From Clostridium sp. CAG:221 (GTDB taxonomy: Bacteria > Bacillota > Clostridia > Clostridiales > Clostridiaceae): 53,938 nt of DNA. The position numbers and the translations under genes are program-made. Location of the stretch: contig FR883416.1 in NCBI GenBank assembly GCA_000435835.1, forward strand, positions 16,500 through 70,437, read 5' to 3'. Below, one piece after another: positions 18,805-28,513 of this stretch; position 1 is the first letter of the stretch; each line of letters starts with the position of its first letter. The notes under the pieces were generated by a model. The model searched no databases and was not told the origin of the DNA. It saw only the letters and a program-made list of their open reading frames with translations.

Positions 18805-20223
18805 ATGCAAAAAACAAAAATGATTTTTACCATTGGTCCATCTAGCGAAAAAGAATCTACCTTGCGAGAGTTAATAAAAATAGGAATGAATGTTGCACGA
18901 CTTAACTTTTCACATGGAAATCAAGAAACACACTTGAAAAAAATTCAGCTTATCAAAAAACTTAGAGCTGAAATGTATACACCTACTGCCATTATGATTG
19001 ATATAAAAGGCCCTAAAATTAGAACTCATAGATTTATTAATGATGAAACTCCATTAAAAGAAGGACAAACCTTTTCCTTTAACTGTGGAAAAGAAATTTT
19101 CGGCAATAACTCTGAATGTTCCATCTCTTATGCTACCCTCTATGAAGATGTTCGCCCTGGTGGATTAATACTTGTAGATGATGGTCTCATAAGATTTAGA
19201 ATTAATAAAATTGTAGGCAAAAAAATTGTTTGTACTGTTCTAAATGACGGTGTCATTAAAAACTATAAAGGCGTGAATGTTCCAAATATAAAGATTAACC
19301 TTCCCTCTATCACTGAAAAAGATAAAAGTGATTTAGCTTTTGCTTGCAAAATGGATGTAGATTTTGTAGCTGCATCATTTATCAGAAAAGCTTCTGATAT
19401 TTTAGAAGTACGGCAGATTTTAAAAGAACATGGTGGTAATAAAATTCAAGTAATAGCTAAAATTGAAAATCAAGAAGGCGTAGATAATATTGATTCAATC
19501 ATTGAAGTTTCCGATGGAATAATGATTGCTCGTGGAGATATGGGCGTAGAAATTCCCATAGAGCATGTACCAATAATTCAAAAGATGATTATTAAGAAAT
19601 GTAATAAAGCTGGTAAAATAGTAATAACAGCTACTCAAATGCTTGATTCAATGATAAGAAATTCAATTCCAACTAGAGCTGAAGCCAGTGATATCTGCAA
19701 TGCAATCTTCGATGGCACTGATGCTATAATGCTCAGCGGTGAAAGTGCCAGTGGTTTATATCCTTTAGAAGCTGCTAGCACTATGTCTACTATTGCTCAA
19801 GAAGCTGAAGCAAATATTGATTATATGTATTTAAATCAACAACTAAAAGAACCTGCCATGAATGATTTTGCTGAAGCTATAAGTTACTCTGCCTGTAGGA
19901 CATCTAATGTTCTTAATGCCAATGCCATAGTGGCTGCTACAACAACAGGTGCTACTGCAAAGCTCATATCAAAATACAAACCAAAATGTCCAATCATAGC
20001 CATAACTCCTTTTGATTATGTACAAAGGCGATTATCCTTAAATTCCGGAGTAATACCTTTACTTTGTAGAGAATTCTCAACTACTGATGAAATAATTAAA
20101 GAAGCTATTAAAGTTGCCAAGAAATATTCCTGTGCCAAGGAAGGAGACAATATTATTGTTGCTGCTGGTCTTCCAACCTCAATCACCGGAGGAACCAATA
20201 TGATGAAAATAGAGAAAATTTAA
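18805..20223 (+). CDS. pyk: Pyruvate kinase
   Basis: A 472-aa enzyme of glycolysis converting phosphoenolpyruvate and ADP into pyruvate and ATP. It begins MQKTKMIFTIGPSSEK and has NFSHG, the active-site MIDIKGPKIRTH strand, IAKIENQEG and the signature GIMIARGDMGVEIP. The C-terminal allosteric domain is present, but the extra PEP-utiliser domain of Bacillus-type enzymes is absent. GGAGG lies 8 nt before the ATG. It is not next to pfkA, so it is either the sole or a second pyruvate kinase transcribed alone. Confidence 0.95.
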   Translation: MQKTKMIFTIGPSSEKESTLRELIKIGMNVARLNFSHGNQETHLKKIQLIKKLRAEMYTPTAIMIDIKGPKIRTHRFINDETPLKEGQTFSFNCGKEIFGNNSECSISYATLYEDVRPGGLILVDDGLIRFRINKIVGKKIVCTVLNDGVIKNYKGVNVPNIKINLPSITEKDKSDLAFACKMDVDFVAASFIRKASDILEVRQILKEHGGNKIQVIAKIENQEGVDNIDSIIEVSDGIMIARGDMGVEIPIEHVPIIQKMIIKKCNKAGKIVITATQMLDSMIRNSIPTRAEASDICNAIFDGTDAIMLSGESASGLYPLEAASTMSTIAQEAEANIDYMYLNQQLKEPAMNDFAEAISYSACRTSNVLNANAIVAATTTGATAKLISKYKPKCPIIAITPFDYVQRRLSLNSGVIPLLCREFSTTDEIIKEAIKVAKKYSCAKEGDNIIVAAGLPTSITGGTNMMKIEKI

Positions 20224-20240
20224 AAATTTTCTCATTTTCA

Positions 20241-20370
20241 TAATGATGAATTATGAATTACGAATTATGAATTAAGGATGAAATTCGTAGAATTTCTGAA
20301 AATATATATTTTTTGAACTTCTTAGAAGTTCATTCAGCAATTCATCACTCATCACTCATCATTCATCATT
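20241..20370. repeat. Intergenic palindromic repeat, copy 3
   Basis: Third copy, between convergent pyk and the S1-protein gene. Its hairpins use different but still matching arms: GAAATTC gta GAATTTC and TGAACTTC tta GAAGTTCA. The outer heptads are TAATGATGAATTATGAATT at the left and CATCACTCATCACTCATC at the right. Confidence 0.85.
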
Positions 20371-20430
20371 TCGATAAATAATAAAAATACCTATAGGCTT
20401 AATGCCCATAGGTATTTTTATTATTTATCG
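20371..20430. terminator. Very long bidirectional terminator between pyk and the S1-protein gene
   Basis: A near-perfect 27-bp inverted repeat, CGATAAATAATAAAAATACC through GGC, loop TTAAT, and back. It serves the convergent pyk and S1 genes. Its right arm runs through the stop codon and the last codons of the S1 gene (20421-20430). Confidence 0.85.
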
Positions 20431-21572
20431 AAAAGTCCTTTAAATAGATCTCCTAAAGTTTCACCTTCATCACTATCGTTATATGCTAAGTATTCTTGGC
20501 TTCTTTCTTCTGCATCTTTTATACTTAATGATAGTTTTTTATTTTCAATATCTGCATTTAAAATTTTAACCTTTACTGTTTGACCTATTTCTAAAACTTC
20601 GCTTGGTTTTGCTATATTTTCATCAGTAATTTCATTTATATGAACTAATCCTTCAACTCCAGGGAATACTTCTACAAATGCCCCAAAGTTTAATAGCTTA
20701 GCTACTTTTCCTTCCAATACATTTCCTTCTTTTAAGCTTTCTCTATGCAGGTTCCAAGGCTCATTATTTACATCTTTTAAGATTAATGATACTTTTTCAT
20801 TTTCTGCATCTACATTACCTACAAACACAACTACCTTATCACCTAGAGAAACTACATCTTCAACTCTCTTTACTTTTTCCCATGCTAAATCGCTTATATG
20901 AATAAGACCTGTTATTCCTCCGATATCAACAATTGCACCAACTTTTAATATCTTTGTAACAACACCTTCTCTTTTTTCTCCAGATTTAACGTTTTTCCAA
21001 AGTTCTTTTTTATGAGCATTGTAGATTTCTTCTTCAATAACTCTTCTTGAAGCAACTACCTTTCTATTTCTTAAATCTAGCTCTATAAGCTTCACTTCTA
21101 ATTCCTTACCTAAAAGATTCTTTAACTCTATTCTTTCTCTTGAAGCTTGTGATGCTGGTATAAATACTCTAATTGATCCATAGTAAGCTGCTAATCCCCC
21201 CTTTATTTCTTCTTTAACAACTACTTTGATTGTTTTATTATTTTTATATGCTTCTTCTAATTCTTCTCTTTCTGTTATTTGAAGCGCTCTTACTCTTGAA
21301 AGTTGTACATATCCTTCACCATCATTTGGAGATAATACATATACATCTATTTCATCTCCTGGCTTAACTACTTCAAGTGGAGAATCATCTGTATTTGTAA
21401 GTTCTTCTCTTGAAATTACACCATCAAAAGCATAGTTTATATTAACTCTTACTTCTTTTTCATCAGCATCAATTACAATACCTTTTAATATATCTCCACT
21501 TTTGATTCTTTTCACATCAAAATCCTTTAATAATTCACCCATTGTGCTTTCTTCTCTTTTTTCTAAATTCAT
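20421..21572 (-). CDS. S1 RNA-binding domain protein, ribosomal protein S1-like
   Basis: A 383-aa protein with four S1 domains (about 28-95, 108-175, 192-262, 277-348). Signature strands include GDILKGIVIDADEKEV, GVVTKILKVGAIVDIGGITGLIHISDL and GKVAKLLNFGAFVEVFPGVEGLVHI. Such four-domain proteins are annotated as 30S ribosomal protein S1 in clostridia; in low-GC Gram-positives they bind mRNA and assist translation but are not always integral to the 30S subunit. It is not fused to IspH, unlike some clostridial S1 proteins. GGGAG lies 8 nt before the ATG at 21572; a GTG at 21581 is the alternative. Confidence 0.88.
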   Translation of the reverse strand: MNLEKREESTMGELLKDFDVKRIKSGDILKGIVIDADEKEVRVNINYAFDGVISREELTNTDDSPLEVVKPGDEIDVYVLSPNDGEGYVQLSRVRALQITEREELEEAYKNNKTIKVVVKEEIKGGLAAYYGSIRVFIPASQASRERIELKNLLGKELEVKLIELDLRNRKVVASRRVIEEEIYNAHKKELWKNVKSGEKREGVVTKILKVGAIVDIGGITGLIHISDLAWEKVKRVEDVVSLGDKVVVFVGNVDAENEKVSLILKDVNNEPWNLHRESLKEGNVLEGKVAKLLNFGAFVEVFPGVEGLVHINEITDENIAKPSEVLEIGQTVKVKILNADIENKKLSLSIKDAEERSQEYLAYNDSDEGETLGDLFKGLFDK

Positions 21573-21606
21573 TAAACTCACTCCCTTATAAACTTTTGTA
21601 TTTTAT

Positions 21607-22026
21607 CTAATTTAATTTTGAACTTTTTCTAATTAAGTTATAGCAATAATTAATAATATCACTTCTTTTTATTATCCCTATAAAAATTCCTTCATCATCT
21701 ACCACTGGCACAAAATTTTGAGTAGTTGCTAAATTTATGATACTTTCTACATCTGCATTTATTGAAACAGATTTATGTTTTATTTTTCTTGGTATATCAC
21801 TTACTTTTACACATTCAGTATTTCTGAATGTTAATTCAGGAGTATTTTTAAGTTTCCATAATAAATCTCCTTCTGTTAATGTACCTACGTACTTTCCACT
21901 CTTATCAATAAGCGGAATAGCTGTATATCCGTGATGCTCCATCTTCTCAATTACTTGCCTCATAGTCACATCTAGATATTCATAAATTACCTCATTCTTT
22001 GGTGTCAAAAGAAATGCAATATTCAT
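21607..22026 (-). CDS. CBS-domain pair protein
   Basis: A 139-aa protein made of two CBS domains (about 8-60 and 72-130), with VDSEGIF-type turns such as VPVVDDEGIFIGIIKRSDII. Stand-alone CBS pairs bind adenosine nucleotides and act as energy-sensing regulators, but a partner is not evident. It is co-directional with the S1-domain gene, 34 nt upstream of it, so the two may be co-transcribed. AAAGG lies 8 nt before the ATG. Confidence 0.85.
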   Translation of the reverse strand: MNIAFLLTPKNEVIYEYLDVTMRQVIEKMEHHGYTAIPLIDKSGKYVGTLTEGDLLWKLKNTPELTFRNTECVKVSDIPRKIKHKSVSINADVESIINLATTQNFVPVVDDEGIFIGIIKRSDIINYCYNLIRKSSKLN

Positions 22027-22127
22027 ATTTCTTACCTTTCCCTAAAATATTCAATTAATACCTTAAGACATTATTTTTCTATACATAGCAATTATATAAT
22101 TTTATTGCAAAACTTTCAAATGTAAAT

Positions 22128-23036
22128 CTATACATTAGAATTTTTCTTAATAATTCTATTTTCATATTTTAGAAATTCAATTTCGTCTATAATACTATAT
22201 ACTTCTCTGTAGATCATTTCTCCACTTAAGCTCTTTTTTACAATAACCTCTTCTAAAATCCTACTATTACATTTTGGGCATGTCCCAATAGCAACAAATC
22301 TCCAGCCTAAATTAGTAAAATTATAATCTAACTCAATATTTCTTTTACATTTAGGACATATTGGATTAATCTTAGAATAATCTAATTTGAAATTTTGCAA
22401 AGATTTTATCTCCAGTGCTGGCATATCAAATATATCACTAACAATAAATTGTTTAACTGCTCTGGCATTATATATATTCTTAAAGACGCTTAATGTATAT
22501 CTAGAATCATTCAAAGCATCATGAAGCTTACTTTCATCAACCTTTATCTTTAATTGTTGAAGGGCATTTTTTAAACTAAGAATATTCTTTTTACCTAATA
22601 TCTTTGTTGTATACTCCTGAATATCAAGATATCTTTCTATCCAACTTAAATCACTGTATCCATGATGATTTGCATTTCTAATTATTTCTGCAATATCATC
22701 CTTTGCCCATGAACATATGATATCACCTTTATCAACCATATTTTTAAGCATATCAAGCCCTTCATTAAAACTAACACCATTTTCTAGTTCTTCATGTTTT
22801 ATATTGGTAATACTTAGTATTTTAGGATTGACTACAGGTATTACTGAGGGCTTAATATATACTTTCAACTCTTCTAAAGGCTTCATATACATATCAACCT
22901 TAATTGCTCCAATTTCAATTATTTCATTAATTAAATCTAATTCTTTTAAATTTGGTATATCTTTATATATATTTGGATAATATTTATGTATTTCACTTAA
23001 ATTATTAAACTCCAAATCAATTATAATAAAAGCCAC
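22128..23036 (-). CDS. DnaQ/KapD-like 3'-5' exonuclease with C-terminal zinc ribbon
   Basis: A 302-aa protein. The N-terminal 190 residues are a DEDDh exonuclease: FIIIDLEFN gives the first D-x-E, CSWAKDD and HDALNDSRYTL give the later acidic and catalytic His-Asp residues. A zinc ribbon follows (CPKC near 220 and CPKC near 250). By family it degrades single-stranded DNA or RNA; ERI1/KapD-like members are linked to RNA processing and sporulation inhibition. The zinc ribbon is an extra feature that could bind nucleic acid. It sits between the MutS-like gene and the CBS gene, each about 70-100 nt away. Confidence 0.82.
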   Translation of the reverse strand: MAFIIIDLEFNNLSEIHKYYPNIYKDIPNLKELDLINEIIEIGAIKVDMYMKPLEELKVYIKPSVIPVVNPKILSITNIKHEELENGVSFNEGLDMLKNMVDKGDIICSWAKDDIAEIIRNANHHGYSDLSWIERYLDIQEYTTKILGKKNILSLKNALQQLKIKVDESKLHDALNDSRYTLSVFKNIYNARAVKQFIVSDIFDMPALEIKSLQNFKLDYSKINPICPKCKRNIELDYNFTNLGWRFVAIGTCPKCNSRILEEVIVKKSLSGEMIYREVYSIIDEIEFLKYENRIIKKNSNV

Positions 23037-23104
23037 TGTATTTCTCCCCCCATATTAACCCTTTATATCGCTTCCTTAATTATACTCCAAATTTTACTTT
23101 TTTT

Positions 23105-24904
23105 CTAATTTTCTACAATTTCTATTCCTGCAAGTTTCATCAAATACTTGGCATTTTGAGTTTTACTTCTGCCATCTCTTAATTTATAATCAAATTTAAT
23201 CTTATCATCTACATAATATTCTTGGAAGTTAAAATTAACAAGCCAATTGTGTATATTTTCTAAATCACATAATTCAAAGTCATGAGTTGAAACAAGTCCA
23301 ATACCACCACTTTTAACTAATTGTTCAATCAATATTTTAGCTCCATCATGTCTATCCTTTGAATTTGTTCCCTTAAATATTTCATCTAAAAGGAAAAATA
23401 CCTTTTCTCCACTTCTGGCAGCTTCTATCACCAGTTTAATCCTCAATATTTCTGCATAAAAAGAAGATATGCTCTCTTCTAGATTATCTTGTGTTCTCAT
23501 GCATGTATATATATTAAAAATTCCACTATTTAAGCTTTCAGCTCTCACTGGACTACCTATATATCCCAACACCATATTGAAACCTATAGTTCTTAAGAAA
23601 GTACTTTTACCAGACATATTTGACCCTGTTATAAGAGCTGCTTTTTTACCATCATGCAAAGCAAAATCATTACTTTCAGCCTTTTCTCCTAATAAAGGAT
23701 GGGCTATACCCTTACATTCAATTTTTCTTTCTTCAGTAAACTTTGGATATGACCATTTTGGATTATCAAATGCTATATTAGAAATACTAATTAATGCTTC
23801 AAATTCAGCTATTGTTTCAATCCATAACCTAATCTTAAAACCATTTTTCCTTCTCCACTTTTCAAGATTATAAAGAACAAAGATATCACTTAGCATAAAT
23901 ACATTTAGAAGCAGATAATATGCATTAGCATTACTATCACCTATCCAATTAACGATATTTTTAAGTTTATTAATTTCTACCATGCAATTTTCTCTACTAT
24001 TTATAAGCTTTTCTTTTAAATTAACAAGATTCTTTCTGGTAAATTCTTCACTGCTTAATATTCTTAATGTTTTTTCATATTGATTTATAGCTTTTTTATT
24101 TTCCAAGATAATATTTATACTATCACTTAAATTCTTAGTTAACAGCTTTACCACAAGATAATTAATAAATAAATCTAAAATTAAATAGTTCACCGGTATT
24201 CTACCAGCAACTGTAAGATATAAAAATAGTAATGTAATTGTAATAAATAAATATGGTATATATCTTACTGTAAAACTTACTTTCTCATCCTTTTCCATCC
24301 ATTGTAAAAATTTATCCACTGAATGCTTATCTTTTTTCCCTTTATTAAATGATATATATATTTTTTCACAAAAGCCTCTCTTTTCGCTTAGCTCCTTAAT
24401 GGCTTCTTGTCTACCCTTTATGATTTGCTTATCAGGCAGTGATTTAAGAGCTAATACTTTAGCGAGCTTTTTTCTACCAAGAGGACTTTTGGTAGTGTTT
24501 ATCCATTGAAATAAAGAATTCTTACCAAAAATATCTAAATCACTACTAAAATTATGGCTACTATTTAAAAACTCTTCTCCTTTATCCTCAAATTCCTTCC
24601 ACTCTCCATTTATTCTTTTTAATCCCTTTTCATTATATTCTAGCTTCAATAAATACTGTTCTTTTTCATTTATCTTATTATTATGAAATATAGCTGTAAC
24701 TATAAAAGTTATCAATGCCACCATAAATGAAGCACATAAATAAATAAATTTATCGGCTTTATATAGATAATACATTGTGGCTATAGCCACAACTACTATG
24801 AGTAATCTTCCCACTGCAAAAGCGGATATTGTTCTCTCCAGTTCTTTTAAATTTTTATTAATATTATTAATATTGCTTTTATAATACTCTTTTGGATCTT
24901 CCAT
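23105..24904 (-). CDS. Membrane-embedded MutS-family ATPase
   Basis: A 599-aa protein with the MutS core and C-terminal ABC-type ATPase: Walker A GSNMSGKSTFLRTIG, Walker B VFFLLDEIFKGTNSKDR and the STHDFELC switch. It lacks the mismatch-reading domain of MutS1. Unusually, it has predicted membrane helices: two near 28-70, two near 215-255 and one near 330. This type is annotated as a MutS-family mismatch repair protein in clostridia but is unlikely to do classical mismatch repair. The role is unknown. The divergent gene is an SbcCD-like pair 197 nt away, but no functional link is proven. Confidence 0.85.
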   Translation of the reverse strand: MEDPKEYYKSNINNINKNLKELERTISAFAVGRLLIVVVAIATMYYLYKADKFIYLCASFMVALITFIVTAIFHNNKINEKEQYLLKLEYNEKGLKRINGEWKEFEDKGEEFLNSSHNFSSDLDIFGKNSLFQWINTTKSPLGRKKLAKVLALKSLPDKQIIKGRQEAIKELSEKRGFCEKIYISFNKGKKDKHSVDKFLQWMEKDEKVSFTVRYIPYLFITITLLFLYLTVAGRIPVNYLILDLFINYLVVKLLTKNLSDSINIILENKKAINQYEKTLRILSSEEFTRKNLVNLKEKLINSRENCMVEINKLKNIVNWIGDSNANAYYLLLNVFMLSDIFVLYNLEKWRRKNGFKIRLWIETIAEFEALISISNIAFDNPKWSYPKFTEERKIECKGIAHPLLGEKAESNDFALHDGKKAALITGSNMSGKSTFLRTIGFNMVLGYIGSPVRAESLNSGIFNIYTCMRTQDNLEESISSFYAEILRIKLVIEAARSGEKVFFLLDEIFKGTNSKDRHDGAKILIEQLVKSGGIGLVSTHDFELCDLENIHNWLVNFNFQEYYVDDKIKFDYKLRDGRSKTQNAKYLMKLAGIEIVEN

Positions 24905-25101
24905 ATCTCCACCTCATTTTCTTTTTAAGTTTACTATAAATCAATTTTCTAATATTATAATCAATTGTATCATAAGATTTTACCTGTTAATATAGCGTCA
25001 AAATAATATAAAAATAGGATGAATTTTATAGCCGCCTCTTTTGTAAAAAAAAGTAAATAATGCTAAAGTTATATATATAATATTTTTATAGGTGGTAAAT
25101 C

Positions 25102-26235
25102 ATGAAAAAGGTTAAAATTTTACATTGTGCTGATATACACTTGGATAGCCCATTTAAAGAATTAAATAAAACTATCAGCTTAAAAAGTAAAGAAGAACTA
25201 TTAGAAACTTTTAAGAAAGTAATAGATTTAGTACTATTGGAAAAAATTGAAATCTTACTTATTGCAGGAGATTTTTTTGATAATATGTCTCTAAGTAAAA
25301 CAACAATAAATTTTATTATGAATGAGTTTTCCAGAATAAAAGATACTTTTATATTTATATCACCTGGAAATCATGATCCATATAACAGAAAATCATTTTA
25401 TAAAATATTAACTTGGCCTGATAATGTATATATTTTTAAAGGTCCTATGGAAAGTGTGATAATTGAAAAATTAAACGTTATAGTATGGGGATGTGGTTTT
25501 AATGAAAAATATCATAAGAAAACTTTACTTAAAAACATAAAAGTCAATAAGCAATATATAAATATAGTAGTAATGCACGGACAAGTTTCTAGCGGTAATA
25601 TTGCAAATGAGTATAATCCCATTTATCTAGAAGATATGAAAAATTCAGGAGCAAATTATATAGCATTAGGTCATGAACATGATTTTTCAGACATTTTAAA
25701 AGTTGGAGAAACTCACTATTGCTATTGTGGATGCCTTTCAGGAAGAGGATTTGATGAAAAAGGCCCAAAAGGTGTTGTTCTTGGTAATGTATATGAAAAT
25801 AGCGTTGATTTAAAATTTGTACCATTATCCAAAAGAAAATATATAGTAAAAGAAATTTTTTTAAAAAATATTTCTACTTATGAAGATATAAAAAAACAAA
25901 TATTATCTTCAATAAAGGAAAATGAACGAAAACAAAATATATATAAAATAATACTGAAGGGATATGTAGCTGAATATTTTATCATAAATGATTCCATACT
26001 TTATGAAAAATTAGAAAATGAATTTTATTATATTAAGCTTGAAAATAAAACTAATGTAGAAATAAATTTATCTGAAGGTTCCAAGGATTACTCATTAAAA
26101 GGCAAATATATCTTAGCTGTACTTGAAAAATTAAATCAATGTACAGATGATTATGAAAAAGAAATAGTAAGTTTAGCTTTAAAATTAGGGATACAATGCT
26201 TTACTGATGAAGAGGTGACTGTAGATGATAATTAA
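25102..26235 (+). CDS. SbcD/YhaO-like DNA repair metallophosphoesterase
   Basis: A 377-aa calcineurin-like phosphoesterase. Metal-binding motifs are all present: HCADIHLDSP, AGDFFDN, SPGNHDPY, VVMHGQVS and ALGHEHDF. It is the nuclease half of an Mre11/Rad50-type complex and overlaps its ATPase partner by 11 nt. The length and the partner's form fit the YhaO/YhaN variant of Firmicutes better than classical SbcD/SbcC. Expected role: processing of DNA ends, hairpins or blocked breaks. GGTGG is positioned before the ATG. Confidence 0.88.
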   Translation: MKKVKILHCADIHLDSPFKELNKTISLKSKEELLETFKKVIDLVLLEKIEILLIAGDFFDNMSLSKTTINFIMNEFSRIKDTFIFISPGNHDPYNRKSFYKILTWPDNVYIFKGPMESVIIEKLNVIVWGCGFNEKYHKKTLLKNIKVNKQYINIVVMHGQVSSGNIANEYNPIYLEDMKNSGANYIALGHEHDFSDILKVGETHYCYCGCLSGRGFDEKGPKGVVLGNVYENSVDLKFVPLSKRKYIVKEIFLKNISTYEDIKKQILSSIKENERKQNIYKIILKGYVAEYFIINDSILYEKLENEFYYIKLENKTNVEINLSEGSKDYSLKGKYILAVLEKLNQCTDDYEKEIVSLALKLGIQCFTDEEVTVDDN

Positions 26236-28375
26236 AAGTATCCATATAAATGCTTTTGGAGGCATAAAAAATTATCACCTGAAATTTATCAAAGGCATGA
26301 ATCTTATTTATGGAGAAAATGAAGCAGGAAAAAGTACTATACAAAATTTTGTAAAAATATGGCTTTATGGTTTTTCAAATTATCATGGAAAAAATATCAT
26401 ATATAATGAACGTTTAAAATATACTCCTTTAAATGGTGAAAAAATAAATGGAGCTTTAACTTTTGAAATTGATAAAAGAGAATATACAATAATCAGAAGT
26501 TTTGGTAAAACAAAAAAAGATGATGAAATCAAAGTCATAGATTCTTTGACTGGAGAAGATTTAAGTGATATCTATGGTGATGAACCTGGTGAAAAAATAC
26601 TTGCTGTCAATAGGTCAACCTTCATCAAAACCTTGTTTATTGGTCAATTGGCTGTAGAAATCAAAAGAGATAACGATGAAAAAATTTTTGACAAAATAAT
26701 AAATTTTACAGCTAGCAATGATGATGAAGTAACGGTACAAAAGTCATTTGAAAAGATAAATCAATATATAAAATCCATAACAAATATAAGAAAAAACGGT
26801 AGTCTTGATGTGGCTAGGGAAAAAAGGGGATTATTAGAAATAGAAAAAATAGAATACTATAAAACACATGAAAATAATATGACCAAAGAAGAAAAACTCC
26901 TACTACTAAAAAAACATCAAAGTGTATTAAATAAAAAAGCTTCTAATCTATTGATGTATAAAAAATATCTCCAGATTGAAGAACTTAAAAATAAGTACGG
27001 CATATTTAAAAATAAAGAAATTCAATTTTATTCATATAAGGATAAAATCAATAAATTACAAAAGGAAATAAATAATTTGGAATATAAAAAACAACAGTTA
27101 CAAAAAAATATAGATAACTCAATTATCATTGAAAATATGGATGATAATTTAAAAAATATTTTTGTAACCTATGAACATAAGCTTAATGAACTAAAAAATA
27201 TTTATGCTGATACACAAGTTTTAAATTATAGAAAAAAATATATAGGCATTTTTCTCTTATTACTTAATGTTCTTATAATAATAAATTTCAAATACAAAAT
27301 AATTATTATATCATTAGATTTCTGCATAGCTTTAGCTTATATTTACAATAAGTTTTTCAATGAAAAAAGCTTAAACTATAAGTTTTATAGACTTTCCAAA
27401 GAAATAAAAACCATAGAGAACAACCTAGATAATATGCAACAACTTTTTGGTGCAGAAGATTATGAAGATTTATTTAAAAAAATAAATATATACTACAAAA
27501 ATAAAAATTATAAGAAAATTATTGAAGAAAAAATCAATGAAAAAAAAGAAGAAATCAAGTTATTACAAATGAAGCTTCAATTGGTAGGTAATATTGAAAG
27601 CCCTGAAGAAAAGATGTATTTAGAAAAGAAAATTAATGAAATAAAATCATCCCATAGCAACCTATGGGATGAACAAGTAATTAATAACTTTAAGAAAACA
27701 ATAAATATGAATTCTGACTTTAATAAGCTTACCATTTTAGAAAAAAAAGAAAAAATAGAAAAAGAAATAGATACTAATAATATGAACCTCTTAAATTGTG
27801 AAAAGGAAATAATAACTTTAGAAAACAATATAAAAAGTTCTTTTTATGGTAAAAGATCATTAGCTGAAATAGAAGAAGATATCATAAATATTGATTACCA
27901 AATAGATGATTTTAAGAAAAAACTAAAAGCGGGTGAACTAGCTAGAGAAATGATGAAAAAATCCTATTTAGAAATAAGAGATGATTTTGGCCCTGAATTA
28001 AATGAAAAATTGTTAAAAAAATATAATGCAATTTGTAATAAAGAATATAATAATATTCTTGTTTCTGATGAATATGAAATGAATTTGATAAAAGATTCTT
28101 CTCTACTGGACTATAAACTTTTAAGCAATGGAGCAAAGGACCAACTTTTCTTAGCACTTAGATTATCATTTATTGAAATGATTTTTAATAAGAAGGATAT
28201 TACTATATTTTTAGATGATGCATTTATTCAATATGATGATAACAAGCTAAAAAATGTATTAAACCTTTTATTAAAGGAAGACTATGGACAGCAGATAATT
28301 TTCACCTGTCAACATAGAGAAAAAAAAGTATTTGAAGATCTTACTGTAGACTTTAATTATATTGTATTAGATTAA
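26225..28375 (+). CDS. SbcC/YhaN-like AAA ATPase with internal membrane hairpin
   Basis: A 716-aa Rad50/SbcC-like ATPase. Walker A is YGENEAGKST near residues 30-40, the signature is LSNGAKDQLFLALR, and Walker B is ITIFLDDAFIQYDD near the end. Long coiled coils fill the middle (about 180-330 and 390-560). Two adjacent hydrophobic segments (YIGIFLLLLNVLIIINF and IIIISLDFCIALAYIY, about 340-375) interrupt the coils, as in YhaN, so the tips of the arms may be membrane anchored. It pairs with the phosphoesterase upstream. A terminator follows. Confidence 0.87.
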   Translation: MIIKSIHINAFGGIKNYHLKFIKGMNLIYGENEAGKSTIQNFVKIWLYGFSNYHGKNIIYNERLKYTPLNGEKINGALTFEIDKREYTIIRSFGKTKKDDEIKVIDSLTGEDLSDIYGDEPGEKILAVNRSTFIKTLFIGQLAVEIKRDNDEKIFDKIINFTASNDDEVTVQKSFEKINQYIKSITNIRKNGSLDVAREKRGLLEIEKIEYYKTHENNMTKEEKLLLLKKHQSVLNKKASNLLMYKKYLQIEELKNKYGIFKNKEIQFYSYKDKINKLQKEINNLEYKKQQLQKNIDNSIIIENMDDNLKNIFVTYEHKLNELKNIYADTQVLNYRKKYIGIFLLLLNVLIIINFKYKIIIISLDFCIALAYIYNKFFNEKSLNYKFYRLSKEIKTIENNLDNMQQLFGAEDYEDLFKKINIYYKNKNYKKIIEEKINEKKEEIKLLQMKLQLVGNIESPEEKMYLEKKINEIKSSHSNLWDEQVINNFKKTINMNSDFNKLTILEKKEKIEKEIDTNNMNLLNCEKEIITLENNIKSSFYGKRSLAEIEEDIINIDYQIDDFKKKLKAGELAREMMKKSYLEIRDDFGPELNEKLLKKYNAICNKEYNNILVSDEYEMNLIKDSSLLDYKLLSNGAKDQLFLALRLSFIEMIFNKKDITIFLDDAFIQYDDNKLKNVLNLLLKEDYGQQIIFTCQHREKKVFEDLTVDFNYIVLD

Positions 28376-28392
28376 ATTTATTTATAAAAGAA

Positions 28393-28420
28393 GAAGATGC
28401 ATTGCTGCATCTTCCCTTTT
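28393..28420 (+). terminator. Intrinsic terminator after the SbcC-like gene
   Basis: A 9-bp perfect stem GAAGATGCA / TGCATCTTC with a TTGC loop and CCTTTT behind it, 18 nt after the stop codon. Confidence 0.8.
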
Positions 28421-28513
28421 GTAATGATAAATCAATTTTTTGGTGGTTCATCCATTTCAGTTTCCATCCTTTCAAGGCATTGACCTTTTCTTGTGATTTC
28501 ATACCGTTGTGGC

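Noticed and set aside
22027..25101. A possible defence island formed by the exonuclease, MutS-like ATPase and SbcCD-like genes.
   Set aside because: All are familiar housekeeping families of clostridia, on different strands, with normal base composition and no mobile elements nearby; a defence role would be speculation.
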